Shown piece after piece: positions 9,245 through 16,900 of a stretch of 58,733 nt of DNA. The notes below the pieces were generated by a model. The model searched no databases. It saw only the letters and a list, made by a program, of their open reading frames with translations, and had not been told where the DNA came from. Position numbers and translations under genes: made by a program. How positions within the stretch are numbered: position 1 is the stretch's first letter; each line of letters starts with the position of its first letter. The DNA lies in IMG/VR virus record IMGVR_UViG_3300037840_000178, positions 1-58,733 of that record. The stretch is one strand, 5' to 3'. This DNA is from a virus.

Positions 9245-9951
9245 TGGCATACGCATCCCGCAGCGGTAGAGCGAGGACGAGCGCAAAAGCGCCATCGGCC
9301 TTTGCGGTGTGCATGAGGTGCGGAATTTGGCACAACAGGTCCGCGCTGCAATTTCAATGGGACTGGCGAGGCGCTCAACTGCAGAATTTATATATTCTTG
9401 TGTGCCGACAATGCTTGGACGAACCGCAACAACAATTGCGCCAAATAGTATTGCCAGCCGATCCGGTGCCTATTTTCTATCCTAGCGTAGAGCAGTTCGC
9501 CGACGACGAATCAGACTACCGCGCCGTATCCGCGCCACCGAATATTGACCCGAATACTGGCCTTCCCATCCCGAAAAACAATCTTCGCATCACCATGGAC
9601 TCTCAGAACCGTGTGACGGAGCCCTATGGCTTACCCGTGGGCGATGATCAAGCCGCCGTGATGCCTTATAACGGAGGCGTGCAGAAAGCTTTTGGAGTCG
9701 CACTACAAGTGCTCTCTGTCACGAGCGACGGGTCAGCAACGGTGACCGTGACTTGCTCGGCGCCACACGGGCTGCAAACCAATTCCCAAGTCTCGGTCGA
9801 GGGACTTAACTTCTCGCCCGCGTGCGGAATCTACACGGCGGTTCCGACGACGGCGACTGCCTTTACGTTTGCCACTTACGGCGCGAATCCGAACGGCTCG
9901 CTCTTGACGTCGACCACACTGATTCTCACCGCCTTGATGGGGCTGCCATGA
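9244..9951 (+). CDS. structural protein with N-terminal zinc-ribbon-like motif
   Basis: 235 residues. ATG at 9244 just after the previous gene. The first third has CMRCGIWHN and later CRQC, two CxxC pairs that could bind zinc, followed by FQWDWRGAQLQNLYILVC, a text I associate with conserved phage structural proteins. The C-terminal part (GSATVTVTCSAPHGLQTNSQ) is a beta-rich module with the HGL turn seen in many phage virion proteins. Function unknown; likely virion. Confidence 0.6.
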   Translation: MAYASRSGRARTSAKAPSAFAVCMRCGIWHNRSALQFQWDWRGAQLQNLYILVCRQCLDEPQQQLRQIVLPADPVPIFYPSVEQFADDESDYRAVSAPPNIDPNTGLPIPKNNLRITMDSQNRVTEPYGLPVGDDQAAVMPYNGGVQKAFGVALQVLSVTSDGSATVTVTCSAPHGLQTNSQVSVEGLNFSPACGIYTAVPTTATAFTFATYGANPNGSLLTSTTLILTALMGLP

Positions 9952-10184
9952 GCGGCTTCAAAGTCGTCCCGCAAGTCACAGGGCCTACGCTTTTCACGCC
10001 GCCGAATATCGTGTGCTTCTTGGAACAGGAGGCGTCGGCATTCCTTTTTCTGCTTGAGTCCGGAGGTTTTTTGCAGTTGGAAAGCTGCGCTCAGTCGGTG
10101 GACTATTTGCTGGAGCTCGAGAACGGCACCGGAGTGATCCTTCTGCAGAACGGCTTCGCGATAGAACTTGAGGATGGGCCGTGA
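9948..10184 (+). CDS. small hypothetical protein
   Basis: 78 residues, ATGA overlap with the gene before and GTGA overlap with the gene after, so clearly part of the same translational chain. It is acidic, with short repeated LLELENG/LLESGG/LLQNGF units that look like a small beta-repeat. I recognise no family. Confidence 0.55.
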   Translation: MSGFKVVPQVTGPTLFTPPNIVCFLEQEASAFLFLLESGGFLQLESCAQSVDYLLELENGTGVILLQNGFAIELEDGP

Positions 10185-10474
10185 GACTCATCGACTTAGA
10201 GCCGAGGTGGTACACGCTGGAGGACAGAGATGTCCGGGTCGGCTTCAGTTTTGACTGTCCACATTGCACGCTAGTTAGGCTGGGAGTGGCAGTGCATGAT
10301 AAGGGGCATCGCGTTCTAGGCGCGGCGAAGGAAGTTACCCATCCACCTGCGGAAGGCCGAGTGTGGGAGATTACAGCTGGAAATAGTTTTCAGGACATCA
10401 GTCTCCAGCCAAGCATAGATGCAAGCCAAGTGGGGCATTGGCACGGCCATATTACGAACGGGGAAGTTACGTAA
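10181..10474 (+). CDS. DUF6527-like small protein
   Basis: 97 residues. FDCPHC gives a CxxC pair, followed by W(E)[17 protein letters not shown] and [11 protein letters not shown]. This order (CxxC, then 'L.PSI', then a His-rich HGHI..G) is what I remember of the DUF6527 phage proteins. It may bind zinc. GTG start overlaps the preceding stop. Role unknown. Confidence 0.55.
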   Translation: MRLIDLEPRWYTLEDRDVRVGFSFDCPHCTLVRLGVAVHDKGHRVLGAAKEVTHPPAEGRVWEITAGNSFQDISLQPSIDASQVGHWHGHITNGEVT

Positions 10475-10475
10475 A

Positions 10476-11951
10476 GTGGCAAATTCCACCATTCCCATGC
10501 TCCCCCAAGCCCAAAGCCTTTTGGGTGATGAGCAACTAGAAGCCGTGCAGGCTGCGACTTCCGTGCGCGTTACCGCCGCGCAGATCGCAGCCCTTGGGGG
10601 CCCACAAGGCCCGACAGGTCCCACGGGACCGCCTAATGGCCCCCCTGGGCCAACAGGTCCCACGGGCCCCTCTGGCGTAGGCCCACAAGGCGCGCAAGGC
10701 GCCACTGGCCCCGTAGGCCCGACAGGGCCGCAAGGCGCCGGCAGCCAAGGTCCCACAGGGCCGACTGGCCCCACCGGATCCGCCGGCGCCGCAGGCCCAG
10801 GAGGCCCCACGGGGCCTGGGGGCACCGGCCCCACAGGCCCCACCGGTACAGGCACTCAAGGCCCCACGGGCCCCACGGGCGCCGCTGGTATGGGACAGAC
10901 GGGCCCGACCGGCCCCACAGGCGCCGGCGGATCCTCCGGCAGCGCTGGCCCCACAGGCCCCTCTGGTCCCACAGGCCCAGGATTTGGCGTTCAGGTATCG
11001 AACACCACCTATACGTCCGGCACTGTCACTTTTCAAAATGCGAATGGGATCTCCTTCGGGAGCTCGGGCGTTGGCGGCATCTCGGCCTCCTACGGCGGCC
11101 TCAATCTATCCGCCGGCACGACTTCTGGCAGTTTGGGCTCCGTCACGCTTTCGAACTCAAACGGGGTGTCTTTTGGCTTGAACGCCGGCACCGTCACCGC
11201 CTCGATCGCTTCGACCTACGCGGGGACGGGTTTATCGATCGGAGCGACATCGCAAGGGGGGCAACTCTCAGGCACCTTGAACACCGCGGGCCTGTCGATC
11301 AATCAGCCGTACCTCACGCGCCTGATCATCCCGGATGGCAATCAGCTGACACTGCTATCTGCTCTTGGGAACGCCTCGGCCTCTTTCCAGTACCTGGCAG
11401 CGCAAGGGGCAATCACGGGGACGCGCATCGATGCGTTGGCCTCTTGGTCTGGTGCCTCCTCGGCTACGGCAAACACGTGCGCAGTGGCAATATCGGCATA
11501 CGCCGCGATCTACACTAACAACGCATTGACCTTATCCTCGCTCTCTTCTGGCTCTACGCAGACGACCTACAGCTACGCCTCTAATAGTGCAGGGCATACC
11601 GAACTCACGGCCGGGGCCATTCGCCCGATTTCATGCCCCGTTAACTTCAACATCGCCCCCGGGGAATACCTCGTGGGCTTTAACGTTGTGACGGCAACTT
11701 CTAGTATCGGCACGGCCACTACCAATCTCGCGCAAACGATTTCCATGATGGGAGGCAATCAGTTTCAGTCCGCGATCAATTATGCGGAGTTTGGATCGAA
11801 TACCGCATCGTCGACGAACTTAATCGGCGGCATGGGCATCTACACTGCCGCAACGACTGGGCTGCCGGGCTCGGTCGCACTCTCTAATCTCGCACAAACG
11901 GGGGCGTCCTTGAGCCAGGCAAATATTGCCATGGTCTTTAGGAATCAGTAA
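10476..11951 (+). CDS. collagen-like tail fibre protein
   Basis: 491 residues from GTG 10476 (GGGGAAG about ten bases upstream). Residues 1-40 are a virion-attachment-like helix ([13 protein letters not shown]). Residues about 41-170 are nearly pure Gly-Pro-Thr/Gln/Ala repeats. Residues 175-300 are Gly/Ser/Thr beta repeats with NSNGVSFGL-type units, as in shaft regions. The C-terminal 190 residues form the tip, whose end is paralogous to the partial gene at the window start. Probably a trimeric receptor-binding fibre; a target for the nearby glycosyltransferases is an inference. Confidence 0.8.
   Translation: MANSTIPMLPQAQSLLGDEQLEAVQAATSVRVTAAQIAALGGPQGPTGPTGPPNGPPGPTGPTGPSGVGPQGAQGATGPVGPTGPQGAGSQGPTGPTGPTGSAGAAGPGGPTGPGGTGPTGPTGTGTQGPTGPTGAAGMGQTGPTGPTGAGGSSGSAGPTGPSGPTGPGFGVQVSNTTYTSGTVTFQNANGISFGSSGVGGISASYGGLNLSAGTTSGSLGSVTLSNSNGVSFGLNAGTVTASIASTYAGTGLSIGATSQGGQLSGTLNTAGLSINQPYLTRLIIPDGNQLTLLSALGNASASFQYLAAQGAITGTRIDALASWSGASSATANTCAVAISAYAAIYTNNALTLSSLSSGSTQTTYSYASNSAGHTELTAGAIRPISCPVNFNIAPGEYLVGFNVVTATSSIGTATTNLAQTISMMGGNQFQSAINYAEFGSNTASSTNLIGGMGIYTAATTGLPGSVALSNLAQTGASLSQANIAMVFRNQ
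10596..10985 (+). repeat. collagen-like Gly-X-Y coding repeats (long array)
   Basis: Roughly 43 tandem GGN-CCN-NNN units encode GPT-rich collagen triplets. Because GGN and CCN codons are mutually complementary, the opposite strand also reads as Gly/Pro/Ala-rich open frames, which are artefacts. The array could recombine or slip and so vary in length. Confidence 0.85.
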
Positions 11952-11967
11952 TTGCGTGGCGCGCCCG

Positions 11968-12219
11968 ATGGCAGATGAACCCGGGATTTTTGACTTTCTC
12001 CAAACAGGATGGTTTGCCGCAGTCGCGGCGGCTACGTGGGCGCTCATCTTGCGGGTAATCGTGGGGCGCTTTCAGGCATCAAGCAGGCGCCAAGAGGAAC
12101 GCCTAGAGAAGCTTGAGTCGGAAATCACCTCAATCAAGATATCCTTAGCCTCAATCGCTGGGCGCATGATGGAGCGCGATCATTTCGGAAAATACACGTG
12201 GCCAGGAGATAGTCGATGA
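11968..12219 (+). CDS. small membrane protein, holin-like
   Basis: 83 residues from ATG 11968; a GTG at 11956 in frame is an alternative. One membrane segment (GWFAAVAAATWALILRVIV) is followed by a charged coiled-coil (RRQEERLEKLESEITSIKISL). It lies directly upstream of the lysozyme-like gene with an ATGA junction. A single-span holin, antiholin or spanin-type role is inferred from shape and place only. Confidence 0.5.
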   Translation: MADEPGIFDFLQTGWFAAVAAATWALILRVIVGRFQASSRRQEERLEKLESEITSIKISLASIAGRMMERDHFGKYTWPGDSR

Positions 12220-12608
12220 TTCCGCCGCGAATCGCTGAGCTAATTGCCAAAGAGGAAGGGTACGGCATTCCTGGGGCTATTCCCACAACTCATGATAATC
12301 CAGGCGATCTGCGCCACAGCCCGCACTCCTTCCATGCCGTCGATGCCCCGAATGCTATCGGTGAAATCGATACACCCGCAGACGGCTGGTATGATCTTGT
12401 GCACGAACTAGATCTTTATGCGACTCGCGGCATGACCATTGCTCAAGCGATCTATGAGTGGGCACCCCCCAATGAAAACAACACGGCTGCATATTTAAGT
12501 TACATTGTCAATGGGTTAGGATGCTCACCGGACACAGAACTGAAAGAAGCGCTGACAATACCTGGTATTGGAGCTTACTCAGACGAACCAACGGGAGAGC
12601 CTTCATGA
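12216..12608 (+). CDS. lysozyme-like peptidoglycan hydrolase (endolysin candidate)
   Basis: 130 residues. The N-terminus IAELIAKEEGYG supplies a candidate catalytic Glu (13 or 14), then NPGDLRHSP (residues 28-36) resembles the NPGN(I/L)R motif of phage muramidase/transglycosylase-like proteins, and WYDLVHELDLYATRGMTI and YEWAPPNENNTAAYLSYI complete the fold. No signal peptide, so release would need a holin. Flanked by membrane genes, it is the best endolysin candidate; a structural lysin is the alternative. Confidence 0.65.
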   Translation: MIPPRIAELIAKEEGYGIPGAIPTTHDNPGDLRHSPHSFHAVDAPNAIGEIDTPADGWYDLVHELDLYATRGMTIAQAIYEWAPPNENNTAAYLSYIVNGLGCSPDTELKEALTIPGIGAYSDEPTGEPS

Positions 12609-12787
12609 TCCATTCGCTGCTGTATCTTTTCATTGTGCTTTGCATCGTGGGGCTGGTGCTGTGGGGCATCTCTCAGATTCCAGGCATTCCGGGTATCGTC
12701 AAAACGGTGGTGTACGTGATCGTCGGGGTAATCTTGCTCCTCTGGTGCCTACAGTACTTTGGGCCTCCCGGGGTGGGGCTGCGATGA
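12605..12787 (+). CDS. small two-span membrane protein (Thivi_2564-like, holin candidate)
   Basis: 60 residues from ATG 12605, overlapping the endolysin stop. Two hydrophobic helices (LLYLFIVLCIVGLVLW and VVYVIVGVILLLWCL) joined by the short GISQIPGIPGIVK turn. The pattern matches my memory of the Thivi_2564 family of small membrane proteins found in phages. A holin is the natural guess from its place between lysis genes. Confidence 0.6.
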   Translation: MIHSLLYLFIVLCIVGLVLWGISQIPGIPGIVKTVVYVIVGVILLLWCLQYFGPPGVGLR

Positions 12788-13101
12788 CATTCTGGCAATT
12801 CCTCGCGAATATCTGGTCTTTCCTGTCGGCAAACGGCACGAAAGTCCTTGGACTTGCCCAAGGCACCGTCGCCCTCCTCGCTGGCATGAACAATATTATC
12901 CCTGCCGATGATGTGAAGTACTGGCTCGCAGCTTCAGCGGTCCTCACATTCTGGCGCGGATTCTCTAACTCAAGCACGATCGCCACTACGCAGACAACAG
13001 TGACGAAGCAGGAAGTAAAGAGTGATGCCGATACCCCCAAAACCGAAGGAACACAAAATGCGAAAATTCCTCCTGACCCTTCCCGTCCTTCTCGCCCTTA
13101 A
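12784..13101 (+). CDS. lysis-cassette membrane-associated protein
   Basis: 105 residues from ATG 12784 (ATGA overlap). Two moderately hydrophobic stretches (residues about 3-15 and 20-35, then YWLAASAVLTFWRGF) and a polar, Pro-rich C-terminal tail ending PPDPSRPSRP. The last 44 bases overlap in another frame with the lipoprotein gene that follows. Overlap of a membrane gene and a lipoprotein gene recalls spanin pairs, but the residues are not typical of an inner spanin. Confidence 0.5.
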   Translation: MTFWQFLANIWSFLSANGTKVLGLAQGTVALLAGMNNIIPADDVKYWLAASAVLTFWRGFSNSSTIATTQTTVTKQEVKSDADTPKTEGTQNAKIPPDPSRPSRP

Positions 13102-13501
13102 CGGCTGCGCAACCATCCAGGGATGGTTCGGTAGCCCCACCACGGCCCAGTACATTCAAGATGCCGTGAACGTCGCCGTACTTGTCGCGAGCACGCAAGG
13201 GGTGTCGGCTGCGGAAATTAACGCGATAGCGAAGGCCGCGCTAGCGGCGGATAACGGCGCGGTGTCCACTCTTGCCGAACTGCAAACGCTCCTTGATAAG
13301 GAAATCGCCAAACTGAATCTTCCAACGGCCGACCAGACGGCCATAGGCATTGTGGTGTCGGCGCTATCCGGTGCACTCGCAAGCGCGATTGGCACCAATA
13401 CGACCGTTCAGCAGGCGCAAGTCATCATAGCCGATGTGTTGAACGATATCGTTGCGGCAACTTCTATAGCGAAGGTGAAATCTCGCGGATTGAAGCCGTG
13501 A
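13058..13501 (+). CDS. lipoprotein of the lysis cassette (outer-spanin candidate)
   Basis: 147 residues from ATG 13058 with AAGGA seven bases upstream; an open ATG at 13022 is less likely because it would precede the signal peptide with a charged extension. MRKFLLTLPVLLALNGC is a clear type II signal peptide with lipobox LNGC, so the mature protein should be lipid-anchored at Cys17. The remainder is Ala/Thr-rich and helical. An outer-membrane lipoprotein in a lysis operon suggests an outer spanin, though it is longer than usual. Confidence 0.65.
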   Translation: MRKFLLTLPVLLALNGCATIQGWFGSPTTAQYIQDAVNVAVLVASTQGVSAAEINAIAKAALAADNGAVSTLAELQTLLDKEIAKLNLPTADQTAIGIVVSALSGALASAIGTNTTVQQAQVIIADVLNDIVAATSIAKVKSRGLKP

Positions 13502-14304
13502 AGTACGGGCGCCTCCCGCGCGGGCATGATCCGCGTGTGCCGAAGATGGCTACGCTTCGGGCCATGGGTTCCACGCCTCCGTTGCCTGAGCCCGTCAATT
13601 ATTCTGTAGGGATGCCGGCGGATTTAGGGATGATGCTAAATGATACTCTCGGCGACTGCACGGCAGCGGCATGCGGACACGCATTACAGGTCTTCTCACA
13701 CAACGCGACACCACCGATGGTCACGCCAACGGATGGCCAAGTGGAAGCTCTGTACGAGGCGACCGGGGGCTACGTGCCAGGGGAACCCAATACCGATAAT
13801 GGCGCCGTTGAACAGGTAGTTCTTCAGTACTGGCTGAATAATCCGCTCGATAGCAATCAATTGGCCGCGTTCGTAGAGATCGACGTGAAGGATCTGGCGG
13901 ATGTGAAGCGCGCCATTTGGGAATGCGGCGTTGTTTATATCGGCCTTACCGTTCCAGCGTTTCTGCAAAACCTCGAGGCGCCGGGGTCGAACTGGAACGT
14001 AAGCCCAAATGCTGATAACACCATCATTGGCGGCCACGCCGTCGCTGTGGTTGGCTGGGATGCTCGCGACAATTTCATCCTGATTTCGTGGGGCGCCGTA
14101 TACACGATGACGCCGTCTTTCTGGCTTGGCTTTGTTGATGAGGCATACGCGCTTGCCAATCCCGCCTGGATGGAAAAGACGGGCCGCAGTCCCGCAGGGC
14201 TCTCGCTCGGAAAGCTCGAAGCGTTAATGGCCTCGATGAGGGCGGATCCTAAGCCCCAAGAGCATCGCCATCACAGGCGAAAAAAGCGCTGGAGCGCTAC
14301 ATGA
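13498..14304 (+). CDS. papain-like cysteine protease (C1-like)
   Basis: 268 residues, GTGA start. NDTLGDCTAAACGHA places a candidate nucleophile at Cys54; IIGGHAVAVVGWDARDNF places the His at 180, and FILISWG follows where papains have the Asn-Ser-Trp-Gly strand (here Ile replaces Asn). That Cys...GGHAV.VVGWD...SWG order is the C1 papain-like signature. The C-terminus is basic (HHRRKKR). Possible roles are virion-protein maturation, host-protein cleavage or cell-wall peptide cleavage; the place after lysis genes does not settle it. Confidence 0.7.
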   Translation: MKYGRLPRGHDPRVPKMATLRAMGSTPPLPEPVNYSVGMPADLGMMLNDTLGDCTAAACGHALQVFSHNATPPMVTPTDGQVEALYEATGGYVPGEPNTDNGAVEQVVLQYWLNNPLDSNQLAAFVEIDVKDLADVKRAIWECGVVYIGLTVPAFLQNLEAPGSNWNVSPNADNTIIGGHAVAVVGWDARDNFILISWGAVYTMTPSFWLGFVDEAYALANPAWMEKTGRSPAGLSLGKLEALMASMRADPKPQEHRHHRRKKRWSAT

Positions 14305-14501
14305 GCGCTGTGACCTGGACACCGACGCCTTATCTGCAGTGGATGAAGCGGGCGCCTCCGGCGGGCGCAGTGCTGCCGCCTGGCGAGTACACGATGGTGT
14401 TGCAACAGTGGTTCACATCCTCGGAAGGTGGAGGGCAGTGGCAGGAGTTGCCAGTAAGATTCTGGAACGAGGTATACCAGAACCCCCCGCCGACAGCATG
14501 A
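14301..14501 (+). CDS. small hypothetical protein
   Basis: 66 residues between the protease and the glycosyltransferase-sulfotransferase genes, ATGA overlaps at both ends. Trp- and Pro-rich (TWTPTPYLQWMKRAPP, GQWQELPVRFWNEVYQNPPP). No family recognised. Confidence 0.5.
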   Translation: MSAVTWTPTPYLQWMKRAPPAGAVLPPGEYTMVLQQWFTSSEGGGQWQELPVRFWNEVYQNPPPTA

Positions 14502-15886
14502 GCGGAGAGCCTCGCATTGGATTTGCGACCTTGTGCAAGGGGCGCGCTTTTCATCTCAAGGAAACCTTACCGAGGAACCTCAAGGACGTCGAGAGTTACC
14601 CCAATGCGTTTTGCGTGATACTGGACTATGAATCGCAGGACGATTTGATTCCTTACCTGAAGGCCAATCACTCGAGCGATATCGAGAGCGGGAAGCTTGT
14701 CGTCTACAGTTATCGAAATGGCGGGGCGCCTCTGAAATTAGCGCATGGGAAAAACTTAGCCATGCGCTGCGCGATCCTTGAGGGGGCAGAACTTGTTTGT
14801 CAAATGGATGCCGATAACTGGGGTGGTGCAGGCTTCACGAAATTCATCTCAGATATTTTCAGAGAACCCGGAATGGTTCCAGGGATATTTGCAATCCCTG
14901 ACTACCATCTCATTAAGAGTCTGCCACACGGAAAGAGCCGCCCCGTGCGCGGGTATGCGGGGCGCCTTGTGTGTTGGGCACAAACGTTCATCAAGATGGG
15001 CGGCTACGCTGAGGAATTCGAGGTCTGGGGGTCAGAGGATATTTGCACAAATTTCAGGCTCCAGAGGGCCGGATATCAGATCCGGCATATCCCGAATCAT
15101 TTTCTAAATGCCATAAACCACAGTGCCGCCATTCGCTTCAAGGAATACCCGAACGCGCAGCAATTCGAAAATGATAGCCAAGTTGAGATCCTGAAAGCCA
15201 AAACGAACACGGTCGTGAATTACGGCCAGTTTGGCCTAGGGAAGGTGTATCGAAATTTCAGCGAAACGGCAATTGAGTTAAGGCCACTCCCGACGCGCGT
15301 CTTTGGAATAGGAGTGCAGCGCACTGGTACGACCTCACTCCATGAGGCGTTCAAGATGCTCGGCTTCGATAGCCTCCATTGGGGCACAGGCGAAGCGCCT
15401 CTCATCTGGTACGAAATGAATGCGCTTGGGCGCTCAAAGACCCTTGAGCAATGGTACGCGCTCTGTGACTTCCCGATCCCATTGCTCTATCAGAAACTCG
15501 ACAAGGCGTATCCCGGCTCTAAGTTCGTCCTTACCATCCGCAACGAATCCGATTGGCTAGAAAGCGTACGCAAGCTCTGGGATTACAAAACGAACCCGCA
15601 CCGGTATCTGTGGGAGATTTATCCCATCTCACACCAATTGCACACCGCTTTCTATGGCCAAAAGGAATTCGACGCGGCCAAATTTGTGGCGCGCTACCGG
15701 CAGCATAACGCCGAGGTCCTTGAGTACTTCAGTGGGCGCCCAGATGATCTTCTGATCCTAGATATGGATCGGCCGAGAGGAAAGCTGGCTGCGCTTTGCA
15801 AGTTTCTAGATATGCCATCCCCGACGACAGATGGGCTCTATCCGCGCGCGAACCGCTCAACCGAGAGTTTTGTGCCCACCACTTAG
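14498..15886 (+). CDS. glycosyltransferase-sulfotransferase fusion
   Basis: 462 residues from ATG 14498. Residues 1-250 form a GT-A transferase: GFATLCKGRAFHL, then CQMDADNWGG (101-110, DxD), then FEVWGSEDICTNFRLQRAGY (175-193), the acceptor-side Glu-Asp of GT2/GT7-like enzymes. From residue 267, RVFGIGVQRTGTTSLHEAF is the 5'-phosphosulfate loop of PAPS-dependent sulfotransferases (Sulfotransfer_4 style), followed by FDSLHW and PGSKFVLTIRNESDWLESV, the 3'-phosphate Arg/Ser segment. One chain could both add a sugar and sulfate it. No linker stop or frameshift. The C-terminus overlaps a convergent minus-strand ORF. Confidence 0.82.
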   Translation: MSGEPRIGFATLCKGRAFHLKETLPRNLKDVESYPNAFCVILDYESQDDLIPYLKANHSSDIESGKLVVYSYRNGGAPLKLAHGKNLAMRCAILEGAELVCQMDADNWGGAGFTKFISDIFREPGMVPGIFAIPDYHLIKSLPHGKSRPVRGYAGRLVCWAQTFIKMGGYAEEFEVWGSEDICTNFRLQRAGYQIRHIPNHFLNAINHSAAIRFKEYPNAQQFENDSQVEILKAKTNTVVNYGQFGLGKVYRNFSETAIELRPLPTRVFGIGVQRTGTTSLHEAFKMLGFDSLHWGTGEAPLIWYEMNALGRSKTLEQWYALCDFPIPLLYQKLDKAYPGSKFVLTIRNESDWLESVRKLWDYKTNPHRYLWEIYPISHQLHTAFYGQKEFDAAKFVARYRQHNAEVLEYFSGRPDDLLILDMDRPRGKLAALCKFLDMPSPTTDGLYPRANRSTESFVPTT

Positions 15887-16036
15887 CAGCAACTCAAACT
15901 TTTTCACAAGATCCGCCCGCAGATGCGCTATCGTCGCCATTTGCGATATGATCTCCAGATCCTGCTGCACCCAGCGTTCTTCGTAAGCTTTGAGCAGGGC
16001 TTCCAATTCGCGTATGCGCGCTCGTTCAGTCGTCAT
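15857..16036 (-). CDS. small coiled-coil protein on the opposite strand
   Basis: 59 residues starting at the ATG at 16036. The sequence (ERARIRELEALLKAYEERW, then QMATIAHLRADLVKKFELLL) is a convincing amphipathic coiled coil with heptad spacing. It is the only coding-like content of the 219-base gap between the fusion enzyme and the connector gene, and it overlaps the 3' end of the fusion gene by 30 bases, convergent. No clear ribosome site is seen, so a chance ORF is possible. Confidence 0.4.
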   Translation of the reverse strand: MTTERARIRELEALLKAYEERWVQQDLEIISQMATIAHLRADLVKKFELLLSGGHKTLG

Positions 16037-16105
16037 GGGTCGAACATACCGCAGCTGCGAATGTGGATCTAGTAACCGATTGACAAATCGGGCATTATCT
16101 GCCGC

Positions 16106-16897
16106 ATGACGATTAATACGAATCCACTTTCGTACAACAGCTGGGTAGAGCAGATAGGGGTATTGGTTCCAGTTGGAACCACGATAGGCACCGATGAGGC
16201 AAATCACTTTGACGATGTAAATCTCGATAACGCTGCGTCCTCGATACTCTCGTACGCGGAGAACCGCATCCAGCGCGACTTGGACATGCTCCCGGCGCAG
16301 ACATCGAACAGCTATACGTTGACTCCTGGGAATTACATCTTTCCGCTTCCCGCGAACGATTTTGTAATCGTCAATCGCGTGGTTATAGAACAGTTGAACG
16401 GTTCGCAAGTGATCTCAACGCAACCGCTTCTCGAGGTATCGCAAGAGTTCATCCAGAATTGCTACGGCGGTTTGTCGACAAGCGGCACGCCTCAGTACTT
16501 CGCAATGGTGGGCGATAACTGGGGGAACGGTGGCACAGTCAACAACAATATCTCATTGGGCCCGACGCCCAATTTCGCTTACACAATCCGCGTGCATGGA
16601 TTGATCCGCACGCCTTCGCTCTATACCTACTCTGCCGGTGGAGCAGCTAGCACCCAGTACACGTACATTTCGACGTATTATCCTGATCTATTGATCACGG
16701 CTAGCATGATCTATGTCGCTGGCCACTTCCAAAAGAACTTTTCGAGTACCAGCGATAGCCAGGACGCGCCTCTCAACTACGAAAAGCAGTATCAAATCCT
16801 TCGCACCGGTGCGATCCAAGAAGAGAACAGAAAGAAAGGCCAAGGGAGCGGCTGGTCGTCGTACTCAACGCCAGTTTCCGCGACACCCACTCGGTGA
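16106..16897 (+). CDS. head-tail connector / tail tubular A-like protein
   Basis: 263 residues. Tail-tube/adaptor type: N-terminal NSWVEQIGVLVPV, then DVNLDNAASSILSYAENRIQRDLDML (helical), a central beta region (YTLTPGNYIFPLPANDFVIV, FAYTIRVHGLIRTPSL), and a helical C-terminus with YYPDLLITASMIYVAGHFQ and NYEKQYQILRTGAIQEE. It is followed four bases on by the nozzle-like protein, the usual pairing in podoviruses. Probably in the ring below the portal. Confidence 0.65.
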   Translation: MTINTNPLSYNSWVEQIGVLVPVGTTIGTDEANHFDDVNLDNAASSILSYAENRIQRDLDMLPAQTSNSYTLTPGNYIFPLPANDFVIVNRVVIEQLNGSQVISTQPLLEVSQEFIQNCYGGLSTSGTPQYFAMVGDNWGNGGTVNNNISLGPTPNFAYTIRVHGLIRTPSLYTYSAGGAASTQYTYISTYYPDLLITASMIYVAGHFQKNFSSTSDSQDAPLNYEKQYQILRTGAIQEENRKKGQGSGWSSYSTPVSATPTR

Positions 16898-16900
16898 CGT

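Noticed and set aside
10316-10855. Minus-strand Gly/Pro/Val-rich frame
   Set aside because: It mirrors the collagen repeats; GGN and CCN codons complement each other, so the frame is an artefact.
6997-10985. Diversity-generating retroelement or CRISPR-type array
   Set aside because: The repeats are in-frame collagen codons, there is no reverse transcriptase or template repeat, and no spacer pattern.
10536-11036. Minus-strand Ala/Gly/Cys-rich frame
   Set aside because: Same cause: complementary reading of the collagen-like array, with no ribosome site or sensible product.
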